In this document: positions 43,086-52,258 of the stretch, one piece after another
How positions within the stretch are numbered: the first letter of the stretch is position 1
How the letters are laid out: every line of letters starts with the position of its first letter
Origin: CP2-2F sp034436355
GTDB taxonomy: Bacteria > Chloroflexota > Anaerolineae > Aggregatilineales > UBA2796
Length of the DNA: 64,000 nt
Direction: 5' to 3'
NCBI GenBank assembly: GCA_034436355.1
Contig: DAOTVQ010000035.1
Location: forward strand, 62,001-126,000
Notes under the pieces: generated by a model
Told to the model about the DNA's origin: nothing
What the model saw: only the letters and a program-made list of their open reading frames with translations
Databases searched by the model: none
Program-made: the position numbers and the translations under genes

Positions 43086-44714
43086 CTACTCCACACGGAA
43101 ACGCCCGCTGGTCATGAACTGCCCATCTATATAGAGTTCGACGATATACAAACCCGTTCGGAAGGCATAGGCACCGCCTTCAGAACTGCTAATCTCAATT
43201 TCGATTGTGCCACGTTCGCCATGCCGCCACGCCTCAAAGACACGCAGCGAGGTGTCTTCTGTCCCTTCATTGAAAAACTTAATGAGCAGATCGCTGCCGT
43301 CGCGCAGTCCGCTGTAATCGGTCTGCAACAGCAAAACTGTCTCATGGCGGGCAAAAGACTCAGTAAGTTCTGCTTCAGCATCCAACACACGCAGCGGGCT
43401 GAATTTGGCAATTGGCAGCGCCGTTGGCGGCACACCATAGTATTCAAGGCTGGCGGCAAGGCTTTTCAAGGCGTGCGAAAGGGCTTCCACCATCTTTTCC
43501 TGCCCACGCAGCGCACTCAGTTGCTCTAAAGCAAACACCTCATCGCCCAGTTCAGCTTGGCGCAAAGTACGCACTAAGCGGTCTAGCTGGGTGCTGGCAT
43601 CATCAAAGGCATCCCACAAGTAGCTGGGTGGTGCGCCACCGTTAGCGCGTGACTCGGCAGTTAGGCGGCTTGCCAACGCCGCACCCTGATCATAAGTGGC
43701 GCGCACCTGCGCCAGCGGCGCACCACTCACAAGGCGCACCAAGCCCAAATCAAAATATGCCCAAATTTCATTGGGATTAACGCGCACAGCCTCCTCATAC
43801 AAGCGCAGCGAGTCATCAAAGCGGTAGGCGCGAGCATAGACCCATGCCAGCGAACTTGCCAACTGTGAGGAATTTTCGCCAAGCGCACGCGCACGCTCAC
43901 CATCAGCAATGGCTGCCTGTAAATCGCCCAGCGCATCGGCAGCAGTGGCGCGCCCAATGTAGGCGTTGATGTAGTCAGGCGCCGCACGGATAGCACGCCC
44001 AAAGGCAGCACGCGCCTCTTCATAGCGTGATTGGTGCATTAGCCCAACCCCTTCAGCATAGGCGTCAATGGCAGTTGGCACATCCCGCAGATCGCGGATC
44101 GGTGTTAGCCATGTGCTGAAGGCGGCGGCGGCTGCCAAGAGCGCAATCAGCACACCGATGACGGCGAACAACCTGCGCGTGAAAGGATACGTCAGCGTGA
44201 CTGCCAAGCCAAGCAGAAAGAGCGAGACAGCCAGCAGTGTTTGGTGGATGGCGTAGGCATTGGTCTTGCTGCTCCAAGCCTCTTTAGCGTGCAGGGCGGC
44301 GCGGAACTGCTCGGTTAGGCGCGCAAGGGTAATTAGATAGCGCTCTGCTTCATAGCGCGGCACATCTTCTATTTGTGTCTGTGGATCAAAATAGGGCGGT
44401 TGCAGCAGTGGCGAATTGGCACGGGCTGCCTCACGCAGTGGCAAGTAGCGCGCACGCAACGCCGCATCCTCTTGCCCACCGTTGAAGGCTAACAGATCGA
44501 AGAACTGCCATGCCAAAACAGCACGGTTATAGTCAAAATTCACCCGTGCATCGCCGCTAACGCGCAAGCCTAGCACCTCTAGCCCGTAGCGTTGAAAATC
44601 GCGGCTTGCCTGAGCATCCATCGCCGCGGAGTTGCTTTGCCACAGCGCCACGACGCTAATCATAGCGGCGACACAGGCAATCAGAACGGCAATGAGACGG
44701 TTGAACGTTTCCAT
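43086..44714 (-). CDS. Membrane protein with TPR domain, second gene of a pair
   Basis: A 542-residue protein. It has a transmembrane helix (about residues 5-27), a helical extracytoplasmic part of roughly 140 residues, and two or three transmembrane helices (about 165-235). TPR repeats follow (YEEARAAFGRAIRAAPDYINAYIGRATAADALGD; FDDSLRLYEEAVRVNPNEIWAYFDLGLV). The C-terminal beta-rich module has VLLLQTDYSGLRDGSDLLIKFF and GLYIVELYIDGQFMTSGRF. The start ATG 44714 has AAAGGG upstream. The N-terminal plan repeats that of the upstream gene, 14 bases away. I do not know a function; it looks like a surface or envelope-stress protein. Confidence 0.78.
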   Translation of the reverse strand: METFNRLIAVLIACVAAMISVVALWQSNSAAMDAQASRDFQRYGLEVLGLRVSGDARVNFDYNRAVLAWQFFDLLAFNGGQEDAALRARYLPLREAARANSPLLQPPYFDPQTQIEDVPRYEAERYLITLARLTEQFRAALHAKEAWSSKTNAYAIHQTLLAVSLFLLGLAVTLTYPFTRRLFAVIGVLIALLAAAAAFSTWLTPIRDLRDVPTAIDAYAEGVGLMHQSRYEEARAAFGRAIRAAPDYINAYIGRATAADALGDLQAAIADGERARALGENSSQLASSLAWVYARAYRFDDSLRLYEEAVRVNPNEIWAYFDLGLVRLVSGAPLAQVRATYDQGAALASRLTAESRANGGAPPSYLWDAFDDASTQLDRLVRTLRQAELGDEVFALEQLSALRGQEKMVEALSHALKSLAASLEYYGVPPTALPIAKFSPLRVLDAEAELTESFARHETVLLLQTDYSGLRDGSDLLIKFFNEGTEDTSLRVFEAWRHGERGTIEIEISSSEGGAYAFRTGLYIVELYIDGQFMTSGRFRVE

Positions 44715-44728
44715 GATGGGCAACCCTT

Positions 44729-45394
44729 TCAGAGAATGCTTAGGTCGAAATAGAGGAAGGCAGCCGTGCCACCTACCAACAGCAGCACACCAACGACTAA
44801 CATGAGCAGCCGAAAGCGCTTGGGTAACGCTTCTGCTAACGTGAAAAAGATCAGGCTGATTGCCAACGGAATCGCCGCGCCTTGCAGCCAACTGCTCTTG
44901 GCGCGCTGTTTATCAGCCTCTGCAAAGCTAGGTGTGGCATTTAGGTTGCGTTGGCGTGCCTGATCAGCGTAGAGTGTGTCTAGTTGTCCATCAAGGTTAT
45001 AGCTGCCATCGCGCAGCACAAACTGGCGGGAAAAACGCTGTTGAAAAATGGCGCTTGCCGCCAACGCGAGGTCTATTTGGGCTTGCAGTTGGGCGGCGGT
45101 GAGCGTCTGGTCTTCGGGCAAAGCGTCCAGTTCGGCTTGCAGGCGGATTGCCAAATCGCGGTATTGGCGGTAGCTGACGTAAGCGCCGTAACTCTCATAG
45201 GCGTTCACGGCGTTGATGGCGCGTGTTTCCTCTGAGGCAAGCACGGCGCTGATGCCAAGAAAATCGGCATCACCAGAGGCGTTGCCCGCGACAAAGGCGC
45301 GCCACGCCACAAAGGCACCTATCACAGTGGCAAGTGCGATCAGAACGGCAAGCAGCACCTCAAAACGGTTTTGTGTTTCAGTGGTTTCAAGCAT
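44729..45394 (-). CDS. Membrane protein of DUF4337-like layout, first gene of a pair
   Basis: A 221-residue protein with one N-terminal transmembrane helix (FEVLLAVLIALATVIGAFVAW), about 120 mostly helical residues on the far side of the membrane and two C-terminal helices (AIPLAISLIFFTLAEAL; LLMLVVGVLLLVGGTAAFLYF). The layout recalls DUF4337 proteins, but I cannot confirm membership. The next gene repeats this plan with an added TPR and beta domain, so the two likely form one membrane complex. The start follows a gap of 170 bases from the flp gene. Confidence 0.78.
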   Translation of the reverse strand: MLETTETQNRFEVLLAVLIALATVIGAFVAWRAFVAGNASGDADFLGISAVLASEETRAINAVNAYESYGAYVSYRQYRDLAIRLQAELDALPEDQTLTAAQLQAQIDLALAASAIFQQRFSRQFVLRDGSYNLDGQLDTLYADQARQRNLNATPSFAEADKQRAKSSWLQGAAIPLAISLIFFTLAEALPKRFRLLMLVVGVLLLVGGTAAFLYFDLSIL

Positions 45395-45515
45395 AAAGCA
45401 GCAACCTTCTATTAGCTAGGAACTGTGCTGCTCAAAATTTTACATGGGGAAAGGCAAGATTGGCTGTAAAAAGAAGGTTCAGAAGGCGAAAAAGCCCGTC
45501 ATGTTGAGAAACACA

Positions 45516-45541
45516 AAGCGCCTGCCTTTCGGCGGGCGCTT
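45516..45541 (-). terminator. Terminator of the flp gene
   Basis: On the - strand AGCGCCCGCC and GGCAGGCGCT form a 10-base-pair stem with one mismatch and a GAAA tetraloop (45517-45540), followed by TTGTGTTTC. It lies 24 bases after the flp stop codon and separates flp from the membrane-protein pair. Confidence 0.7.
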
Positions 45542-45564
45542 CCCTCAAAGAGATGTGAAGGAAA

Positions 45565-45717
45565 TTAACGGGTCAGACCGCCACCGATGGTCGAGAAGAC
45601 GTTGCCGATGATCGGACCGAGAACAGTCAGGATGATGATCACGACGATGGCAACCAACACGAGGATGAGTGCGTACTCGACGAGGCCCTGACCTTCTTCA
45701 CGTGGTAGATACAGCAT
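45565..45717 (-). CDS. flp: Flp/Fap-type pilin (50 residues)
   Basis: A 50-residue type IVb pilin precursor: a short basic/acidic leader, then EEGQGLVEYALILVLVAIVV, the Flp signature with the prepilin peptidase site just before or at the QGLVEYALI region, and a hydrophobic helix ending IGNVFSTIGGGLTR. AAGGAG lies 9 bases before the ATG at 45717, and a near-perfect promoter and a terminator frame it, so it is a monocistronic, probably highly expressed gene. It is too short for ordinary ORF cut-offs. Other tad genes are absent here, but an A24 prepilin peptidase is encoded at 59838-60662. Confidence 0.9.
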   Translation of the reverse strand: MLYLPREEGQGLVEYALILVLVAIVVIIILTVLGPIIGNVFSTIGGGLTR

Positions 45718-45766
45718 GTTTAGAACTCCTTGAGATTGATAAGTGCTTCTTTATTGAAGCATCTAC

Positions 45767-45795
45767 ACTATAGCACGCCTAAATGGGCGTGTCAA
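45767..45795 (-). promoter_or_regulatory. Strong promoter of flp with palindromic spacer
   Basis: On the - strand a perfect TTGACA (45790-45795) and TATAGT (45767-45772) are 17 bases apart. CACGCC and GGCGTG form an inverted repeat across the spacer, overlapping the -35 end, which could be a repressor operator. The 5' leader also has TGCTTC-AATAAA-GAAGCA, a 6-base-pair hairpin. Confidence 0.85.
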
Positions 45796-45852
45796 TAATT
45801 CGGCGCGTAACGATTGCGTAACGGCGGGCAATTTCACGAAATCTTCACAAAA

Positions 45853-46785
45853 TTACTGCGGCAGGGCGCCAAAATGTGAGCCAATGGCAGTTGGCGCGCC
45901 ATCATTCACCAGCACTGCATAAACTGCACCATCACCACCGATGAACATCACGCCGCCTTCAAAGGCTTGCCACAAGCTGTTATAAGGCTGTTCGCCTGCC
46001 ACTGCCCAACCCAGCCCATCGCGCACCGCAGGGTTAGCACGCCAGATCGCGCCGAAGCCGCGCACCGGCTGCAATAAATTCTCTGGTGGCTGCAAGCTCG
46101 GATCGCGGTCGGGCTGTCCTTCCGTCCAGCCGTCAGGGAATTTCCAAAAGGTGTTGGCGGCGGCACCGCGCCCTTGCAGCGCTAGGGCATAGATTTCGCG
46201 GGTGTCCCGCCAGAACATCACGCCACGCTCAAAAGGTTGAGTCACTAATGTTATGCTGATCGCATCGCTACGTGGGCAGCCCAAGCGCGGTCGGATGTTT
46301 GGGTCGGCGGCGGCACGCACAAAGGGCGCGGCAGGTGCAATGCCACAGACACCCGATGGATTCTCAATCATGGGCGGCGGATTACCGACTAAAGGCGGAT
46401 TGATCGGCACGGCAACGCCGGGATTTGCCTGACGGGTGGTTGCCAACGAGACTTGCGTAATAACCAACGGTGCGCGTGTGCCACTCTGAAAGAAGGGCGT
46501 GCCGGGCAATACAGTCACGTCGCCCATAAAAACGCCGCGCAAGGGCGTGGGCGTGGCAGTCGTCGTTGGCGTGGCGGCTGAGACGTTCGGCGTTTGGGCG
46601 GCAGCCGTCGCCTGCACCATGCCTTGATCAGGCGTGGCACTGCGCGGCAAGGTTGCCAGCGCTTTCGGCAGCGCCTCAAAGCCAAGCAGCAGTGCATCGC
46701 CACTGTTAGGCGTTGGCGCACCGCCGCACGCGCTCAGAATGCTTGAAAAGGCAAGCCCGATTAGCGCAGTTTGCCATTTTCGCAT
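45853..46785 (-). CDS. Lipoprotein of unknown function
   Basis: A 310-residue lipoprotein: signal with lipobox LSAC near residue 20, then a threonine/alanine-rich low-complexity linker (residues 60-90) and a C-terminal domain. In that domain two similar segments, TQPFERGVMFWRDTREIYAL and QAFEGGVMFIGGDGAVYAV, recur, rather like LGFP-type repeats. The ATG at 46785 with GAGGTGA 5 bases upstream fixes the start; longer in-frame starts fall within the DUF2723 gene. Its first 25 bases overlap the 3' end of that gene, indicating coupled expression. Function unknown; surface location is likely. Confidence 0.78.
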   Translation of the reverse strand: MRKWQTALIGLAFSSILSACGGAPTPNSGDALLLGFEALPKALATLPRSATPDQGMVQATAAAQTPNVSAATPTTTATPTPLRGVFMGDVTVLPGTPFFQSGTRAPLVITQVSLATTRQANPGVAVPINPPLVGNPPPMIENPSGVCGIAPAAPFVRAAADPNIRPRLGCPRSDAISITLVTQPFERGVMFWRDTREIYALALQGRGAAANTFWKFPDGWTEGQPDRDPSLQPPENLLQPVRGFGAIWRANPAVRDGLGWAVAGEQPYNSLWQAFEGGVMFIGGDGAVYAVLVNDGAPTAIGSHFGALPQ

Positions 46786-48647
46786 GGGTTCACCTCGTTC
46801 AGCCCGATCTCCCGCGCTGTGAAATTCTCGAAAACACCTGCCCGTGGCTGCCAATATAAACCAAAGACTATGCGCGTCGCGCCCTGTGCCTGTGGCAACC
46901 AATACTGATCGCGGACTGCCTCGCCCGCCTGCCACATAGAAGTCGGATACCACCCATAGACAGGCGCGCTGCTATCCGCCTGTGTGATCGGAACATCGCT
47001 CCCTGCACCTAGCAAATGGACGAAGACGCTGTAATCGCGCTCTGGTGGACGCAAGGCTGCCCACAGCACATCTAGCACAAAGGCATCCGCTGCATGGCAG
47101 ACTGTTACCGCTGCCATGCCCACACCGCCGACGATCTCAGCCGCATCGTCCGCCTGGACTGCCACTGTGCTGATCTGCACTACCTCTAAGGCAGGCGCGC
47201 TAAGGTGCGCTGCGCCAAGCTGTTCACGCCACCACAGCAGTGGAAAGCGGTAGAAGGTATCGCGCAAGGTATACAAGTAACCTTCACGGCTGAGCGCGGC
47301 AAGGTTGGCTGTGTGTTTTACAAGACGCAGGTCAGCATTCTCGCCCGTCACATAGACCGAAAAGGCAACGGCAGTGTGGCGCGGGCCCCATGGCAGCATG
47401 AGGATCGGCGCGCTATCACTGCGTGGAATGCGCCTTGCTGCCGCAATTGCCTGCACACCAATCGGATCAGTGGTGAGGGCGCGCACAAACGGTGTGTTTT
47501 GGCTGACCAGCAAGGCAGTGCTGAGCGCAGCCAGACTAATGAAAAGAAGACGCCCGAACCGTTCAGGGCAAAGCGAGAGTGCTGCACCCAACGCCAAGAT
47601 CAGGATGGCAACCATGCCCATCGCCACGGCTTCCGGCATTACCACACGGTGCAGCACTGCCAGCCATGCCGCATAAGCGCCAAATGCCAGCCACAGCACA
47701 AAACTCACCCGCCGAACGTGCTTTGCCCACGGCAGCAAGATGAGCGCTGCCGCACAGGCAAATAGCAGCGGCGCGGAAAGCTCTAGGACGAGGATTTCCA
47801 GCGTCTTTGCGATGTTTTCGAGCAAGCCTGCTAGATCGGTTGGCGGTGTGAACAAAAAGGCTGCCTCTGCGCCGCTGAATTCGTGCCAAAAGCCTTCCCA
47901 CGTACTCGGATCGCCATAGACCCACACAGCGCCCGCCTGTGCGCGCAGTGGTAAATACAGGTAGGGCAAAAAGCCCGCAATGCCCGTTGCCAAAGCCGCC
48001 ACCACAGTCAGCAAGGTGCGGCGCGGCTGCCTTCTGAGCGCTTGCAGGCTCTCCGGCAGCACCGCGTAGAGCAAAGCGGGGATCAGCAACGCGATCAGGC
48101 GGTGGTGCGCCACACCCAAGCCACCAAGCAGCGCCAGCAGCATCAGGCGGCGGAAGATCGGCACATCGCGCCAGAGCGCCACCGCGATCAGCGCTAACTG
48201 GAAGGCAAGGCTTAGGCTGTAGACTTCTGGCACAACCGCATGAAACCAAACTGTGCGTGCCAAACCAAGCAGAAAGGCGCAGGCAGCAGCGATCAGCATA
48301 TTATCGGTCAGGTGCAGCAGCAGTGTGAACAGGATGCCGAGCGCAACGAACGTCCAGAAGGTGCTGTGCAGCGTTGGCGCAAAGGCGGGCGAAACGCCGA
48401 AAGCGCGCAATAGGCTGACCAAAAGATTCCCGCTGATCGTCCACAATGGGTAGCCGCTATGGTGCAGCGTTCCCCACAGGTTGAGCGTTACTTGCGCCTC
48501 GCCGATGTCATCCATATAGGGATTCTCGCCGCCGCCGGGCTGTGTGAGCATGGTTGGCGCGTAGATCAGCGCAAGCAGCACAAAAACACCGCACAGTGTG
48601 AGCGCCGCATTGCGAATGCGTTGGGTAGGCAAAGTTCGTGTGTTCAC
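46761..48647 (-). CDS. DUF2723-family membrane protein, probable glycosyltransferase
   Basis: A 628-residue polytopic protein with about 11-12 transmembrane segments in the first 400 residues and a roughly 200-residue extracytoplasmic end. The first loop (LNLWGTLHHSGYPLWTISGN) with HxxGYPL and the following helices fit DUF2723, a GT-C-like group related to protein O-mannosyltransferases. The C-terminal part (DYSVFVHLLGAGSDVPITQADS...TSMWQAGEAVRDQYWLP) is a beta-sandwich type seen in bacterial GT-C proteins. It probably moves a sugar from a lipid carrier outside the membrane. The GTG start lies only 9 bases from the -10 box, so the message may be leaderless. Confidence 0.8.
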   Translation of the reverse strand: MNTRTLPTQRIRNAALTLCGVFVLLALIYAPTMLTQPGGGENPYMDDIGEAQVTLNLWGTLHHSGYPLWTISGNLLVSLLRAFGVSPAFAPTLHSTFWTFVALGILFTLLLHLTDNMLIAAACAFLLGLARTVWFHAVVPEVYSLSLAFQLALIAVALWRDVPIFRRLMLLALLGGLGVAHHRLIALLIPALLYAVLPESLQALRRQPRRTLLTVVAALATGIAGFLPYLYLPLRAQAGAVWVYGDPSTWEGFWHEFSGAEAAFLFTPPTDLAGLLENIAKTLEILVLELSAPLLFACAAALILLPWAKHVRRVSFVLWLAFGAYAAWLAVLHRVVMPEAVAMGMVAILILALGAALSLCPERFGRLLFISLAALSTALLVSQNTPFVRALTTDPIGVQAIAAARRIPRSDSAPILMLPWGPRHTAVAFSVYVTGENADLRLVKHTANLAALSREGYLYTLRDTFYRFPLLWWREQLGAAHLSAPALEVVQISTVAVQADDAAEIVGGVGMAAVTVCHAADAFVLDVLWAALRPPERDYSVFVHLLGAGSDVPITQADSSAPVYGWYPTSMWQAGEAVRDQYWLPQAQGATRIVFGLYWQPRAGVFENFTAREIGLNEVNPCENGKLR

Positions 48648-48656
48648 AAGGCGCTG

Positions 48657-48684
48657 ATCATAGCACGCGGGACGCCAATTGCAA
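48657..48684 (-). promoter_or_regulatory. Candidate promoter for the DUF2723 gene
   Basis: On the - strand TTGCAA (48679-48684) and TATGAT (48657-48662) are 16 bases apart. The -10 box ends 9 bases from the GTG start, leaving almost no 5' leader. Confidence 0.55.
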
Positions 48685-48792
48685 GCAGGCAGCGTAGGGC
48701 GAGCGTATGGTAAAGCACACCTAAGCGCCTGATCCGACGCTAAGCGTGCATGGTATACTCGATGATGAGCCTAAGAGTGAAGGAAAGTGCCT

Positions 48793-51333
48793 ATGCGCCG
48801 CCTGCGTTTATTCTGGAAAAACCGCCGCCGTTGGCAAAAGATTACCCTGATTGCCTTGCTGGGTATCATCTTTGCCGTTGGTGCGCTCAGCCTCTGGATT
48901 TTTAGCGATCTGCCCTCGTTAGACAACCTGCAAGCAGGCTTAGCGCTGCCTTCTACGCGTATTTATGATCGGCACGGACGCCTGCTGTATGAGGTGATCG
49001 ATCCGCAAGGCGGCAGAAACCGCGTCGTGCCGCTCGATCAGATTCCCGAAGCGTTAGTGCAAGCGACCATTGCCACAGAAGATCGCAATTTCTACCTGAC
49101 GCCCGGCGTTGACCTTGAAGGTGTGCTGCGCGCCTTGTGGATCAACCTGCAAGGCGGCGAAGTGCGCGCCGGCGGCAGCACCATCACGCAGCAGGTGGTG
49201 CGGAACTTGCTGCTTGATCCGCAGCAGCGCGCCGAACGCAGCCTGCGCCGCAAACTACGCGAAATGGCGCTTGCCTTGCAGCTTGGCGCACGCTACAGCA
49301 AGCCTGAGATTTTGGCGCTCTACCTAAATCAAACCTACTACGGCAACCTTGCTTATGGCGTGCAGAGCGCGGCGGAAGTCTACTTTGGCAAGGATATCAG
49401 CCAGATCACCTTAGCAGAAGCGGCGCTGTTGGCAGGCTTGCCGCAATCGCCCGCCTTGCACGATCCCTTGCGAAACCCTGAAGCAGCCAAAGCACGCCAG
49501 CGCGTCGTGCTTGATCTGATGGTTGAGGCAGGCTACCTCTCACGCGCTGCGGCAGACCTTGCTTATGAAGAACCGCTGCAATACGGCTCTGGCAGATTTA
49601 CCATGCGCGCACCGCACTTTGTGCAGGAAGTGTGGCGGCAATTGGAGCGCGACTTCCCAACGCGCCTCTACGAAGGCGGCGTGCGCGTCACCACCACCCT
49701 TGATCTGGATTGGCAGCGCGCCGCTGAGGAAGCCGCCAAACGCCACCTTGAGGCACTGAACACCGATAGCAGCGAAAAGCCTTCCAGCGATGCTGCGGGT
49801 GCGGCAGTTGTTGCTATTGATCCGCACACAGGGCAAATGTTGGTCATGGTTGGCAGTGTGGATTACTTCAATCCCGCCATTGACGGCGCGATCAATATGG
49901 CAGTTGCACCGCGCCAGCCCGGCTCGACGCTCAAGCCGTTCACCTATGCCCTCACCTTTGATCCGAATCGCCTAGATGTGTGGACGCCTGCCACCATGGT
50001 GCTGGATGTGACCACGCCGTTCGTCACGCGGCGCGGCGAGAGCTATACGCCGCATAACTACGGCTTGGTGGAACATGGGCCCGTCTCCGTGCGTGAGGCG
50101 TTGGCATCTTCCTATAACATCCCAGCGGTGATTGCCTTACAGCACGTCGGCGTGGATGAATTGGCGCGCCTGCTGACCAAACTCGGCGTAACAACCCTTA
50201 ACAATCCCGAATTGTACGACCTCTCAATCACGCTGGGCGGTGGCGATGTGCGCTTGACGGAGTTGGTGGCTGCTTATGCTGCGCTTGCCAACGAAGGCAG
50301 ACCGATCCAACCGAGCCTGCTGCTGAAAGTTGAGGCGGCTGATGGCGAAGTGCTTTACGAATGGCAGCCGCCGCCGCTTGCCGATCCCGTTATTGATCCG
50401 CGTGTGGCGTGGCTCATCACCGATATTCTGAGCGATAACGAGGCGCGCATCCCATCCTTTGGCGTGCGGAGTCCGTTGAGCATCGGGCGCCCGGCGGCTG
50501 TCAAGACTGGCACCACCACCGATTTCCGCGATAACTGGACGGTTGGCTACACGCCGCAAGTGGTGGCGGGTGTGTGGGTCGGTAATCCAAACAATCAGCC
50601 GATGGTCAACGTCAGCGGCGTTAGTGGTGCAGGTCCGATCTGGCACGATTTTATGCGCGCCGTGCTGAACAATCAGCCCGAACTACCTTTCGAGCGTCCT
50701 GAAGGCTTGGCACAGGCGGAAGTCTGCGCGCTTTCAGGCTTACTGCCAACCAATTACTGCCCTGAACGGCGTGTAGATTGGTTCATTCGCGGCACGATTC
50801 CGACCAAACACGATGATCTGTATCAGCCCTTCACCATTGATACGCGCACCGGTATGTTGGCAGACGAACACACGCCCGAACAGTTCAAGCGCGAGCGCGT
50901 TTATCTTGTGCTGCCGCAAGAGGCGCGGCTGTGGGCAGCGCGCAACGGCATTGAGCCGCCACCTGTGCCGCTGAATGAAGTAGCGCGTCAGGTGGCAGCC
51001 GTGCGCCTGCTCACCCCTGATCCGCACACGATCTTTCAACTGACGCCCGTCATTCCCTTTGATGCACAGCAGATCAAGCTCTCGGTGGCAGTGCCAAGCG
51101 GCAGCCGTGAAGTTGCCTATTGGCTGCGCGACTCTGAAGGGGCTGAAACGCTGATCGAAAGGGTGTATAATGAACCATATTGGTCATGGTGGGCGCTTAA
51201 GCCGGGTGAGTATGCCATCATAGCGCGGGTGGTGCTTGCCGATGGCAGCCAACAGGAATCGGCGGCAGTGCCGTTTCGGGTGGTCTCTTATGTGCCGCCA
51301 GAGCAGCGCCCACCGTCAGGTCAGGTTGACTAG
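48793..51333 (+). CDS. Class A penicillin-binding protein (PBP1A type)
   Basis: An 846-residue bifunctional peptidoglycan synthase. A basic N terminus and transmembrane anchor (about residues 19-37) are followed by the GT51 glycosyltransferase domain with catalytic E96 in ATEDRNFY and GGSTITQQVVRNLLL. The transpeptidase domain has active-site S378 in PGSTLKPFTYA (SxxK), SSYN, and KTGTT (K571). A C-terminal beta domain (after residue 740) has strands such as GEYAIIARVVLADGS. Enzymes of this design build and cross-link the wall outside the membrane. AAGGA stands 9 bases before ATG 48793; an extended -10 TGGTATACT lies at 48751-48759. An ADP-ribosylglycohydrolase gene follows after 11 bases. Confidence 0.94.
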   Translation: MRRLRLFWKNRRRWQKITLIALLGIIFAVGALSLWIFSDLPSLDNLQAGLALPSTRIYDRHGRLLYEVIDPQGGRNRVVPLDQIPEALVQATIATEDRNFYLTPGVDLEGVLRALWINLQGGEVRAGGSTITQQVVRNLLLDPQQRAERSLRRKLREMALALQLGARYSKPEILALYLNQTYYGNLAYGVQSAAEVYFGKDISQITLAEAALLAGLPQSPALHDPLRNPEAAKARQRVVLDLMVEAGYLSRAAADLAYEEPLQYGSGRFTMRAPHFVQEVWRQLERDFPTRLYEGGVRVTTTLDLDWQRAAEEAAKRHLEALNTDSSEKPSSDAAGAAVVAIDPHTGQMLVMVGSVDYFNPAIDGAINMAVAPRQPGSTLKPFTYALTFDPNRLDVWTPATMVLDVTTPFVTRRGESYTPHNYGLVEHGPVSVREALASSYNIPAVIALQHVGVDELARLLTKLGVTTLNNPELYDLSITLGGGDVRLTELVAAYAALANEGRPIQPSLLLKVEAADGEVLYEWQPPPLADPVIDPRVAWLITDILSDNEARIPSFGVRSPLSIGRPAAVKTGTTTDFRDNWTVGYTPQVVAGVWVGNPNNQPMVNVSGVSGAGPIWHDFMRAVLNNQPELPFERPEGLAQAEVCALSGLLPTNYCPERRVDWFIRGTIPTKHDDLYQPFTIDTRTGMLADEHTPEQFKRERVYLVLPQEARLWAARNGIEPPPVPLNEVARQVAAVRLLTPDPHTIFQLTPVIPFDAQQIKLSVAVPSGSREVAYWLRDSEGAETLIERVYNEPYWSWWALKPGEYAIIARVVLADGSQQESAAVPFRVVSYVPPEQRPPSGQVD

Positions 51334-51344
51334 CGAGGGCTTTT

Positions 51345-52250
51345 ATGGACACGACACTGCACGCTGAGCGCCTTGCCCGTGCGCGGGAAGGCTTGGAGGG
51401 ACTTTCGGTTGGCGATGCCTTTGGCGAGCAATACTTTGGCGATCTGCGCCGCGCCCACCGCCGAGAACTACCACCCGATCCATACTGGCGCTATACAGAC
51501 GATACCAACATGGCACTCTCGATCTATGCAGTGCTGCGCCAAAAAGCTGTGATTGATCAAGATGCGCTGGCGCTGCACTTCGCGGCGCATTTTGAAGGTG
51601 AGCGCGGCTATGGCTATGGTGCGCGCCGCCTGCTGATTGCGATTCGTATGGGCGAAGACTGGCGCCAGCTGGTCTCCCAGATGTTTGGCGGCGAAGGCTC
51701 TTACGGCAACGGCAGCGCTATGCGAATTGCGCCTTTAGCAGGTTATTTTGCCGACGATCTGGCAGTGTGCGCCGAACAAGCACGGCTGAGCGCCGCCGTA
51801 ACTCACGCACACCACGAGGGCATTCAGGGCGGCATTGCAGCGGCTGTAGCAGGTGCCGTGGCTTGGCAAGCGCGCCGTGATGGTGTGCAGCTCACGCGCC
51901 GTGCGCTGATCGAGGCAGTGCTGCCCTATGTGGCAGAGAGCGACGTGCGGCGTGGGCTAATCGCCGCCCGCGATCTGGACGGCGTTGGCGCGCTAGAAGC
52001 AGCGCAGCAGCTTGGTAACGGTGAAATGATCAGCTGCCAAGATACAGTGCCAATCTGCTTGTGGCTAGCGGGCGAATTTTTGGGCAGCTATGAGGAAGCG
52101 CTCTGGCAGACGGTGAGCATTGGCGGCGATATAGACACAAACGCAGCCATTGTGGGCGGCATTGTGGTGCTTCACACAGGCGTTGAGGCGATTCCGCAGG
52201 CGTGGCAGGCTAAGCGCGAACGCCTGCCAGCATGGGCAATCGGTGAATGA
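51345..52250 (+). CDS. ADP-ribosylglycohydrolase family protein
   Basis: A 301-residue DraG/ARH-fold protein, which removes ADP-ribose from proteins or small molecules using two metal ions. The metal-binding motifs are present: YTDDTNMALSIY (TDD), GNGSAMRIAPLAGYF, and GGDIDTNAAIVGGIV (DxDTN). GLSVGDAFGEQYF at the N terminus is the usual opening. Length matches the family. GAGGG precedes the ATG. It follows the PBP gene closely and may be co-transcribed. No ADP-ribosyltransferase partner is visible, so the target is unknown. Confidence 0.9.
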   Translation: MDTTLHAERLARAREGLEGLSVGDAFGEQYFGDLRRAHRRELPPDPYWRYTDDTNMALSIYAVLRQKAVIDQDALALHFAAHFEGERGYGYGARRLLIAIRMGEDWRQLVSQMFGGEGSYGNGSAMRIAPLAGYFADDLAVCAEQARLSAAVTHAHHEGIQGGIAAAVAGAVAWQARRDGVQLTRRALIEAVLPYVAESDVRRGLIAARDLDGVGALEAAQQLGNGEMISCQDTVPICLWLAGEFLGSYEEALWQTVSIGGDIDTNAAIVGGIVVLHTGVEAIPQAWQAKRERLPAWAIGE

Positions 52251-52258
52251 GCGCCCCG

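Noticed and set aside
46786..46953. Extended N terminus of the lipoprotein gene
   Set aside because: The extension lies inside the DUF2723 gene and would bury the signal peptide; the ATG at 46785 has a good Shine-Dalgarno and exposes the lipobox signal.
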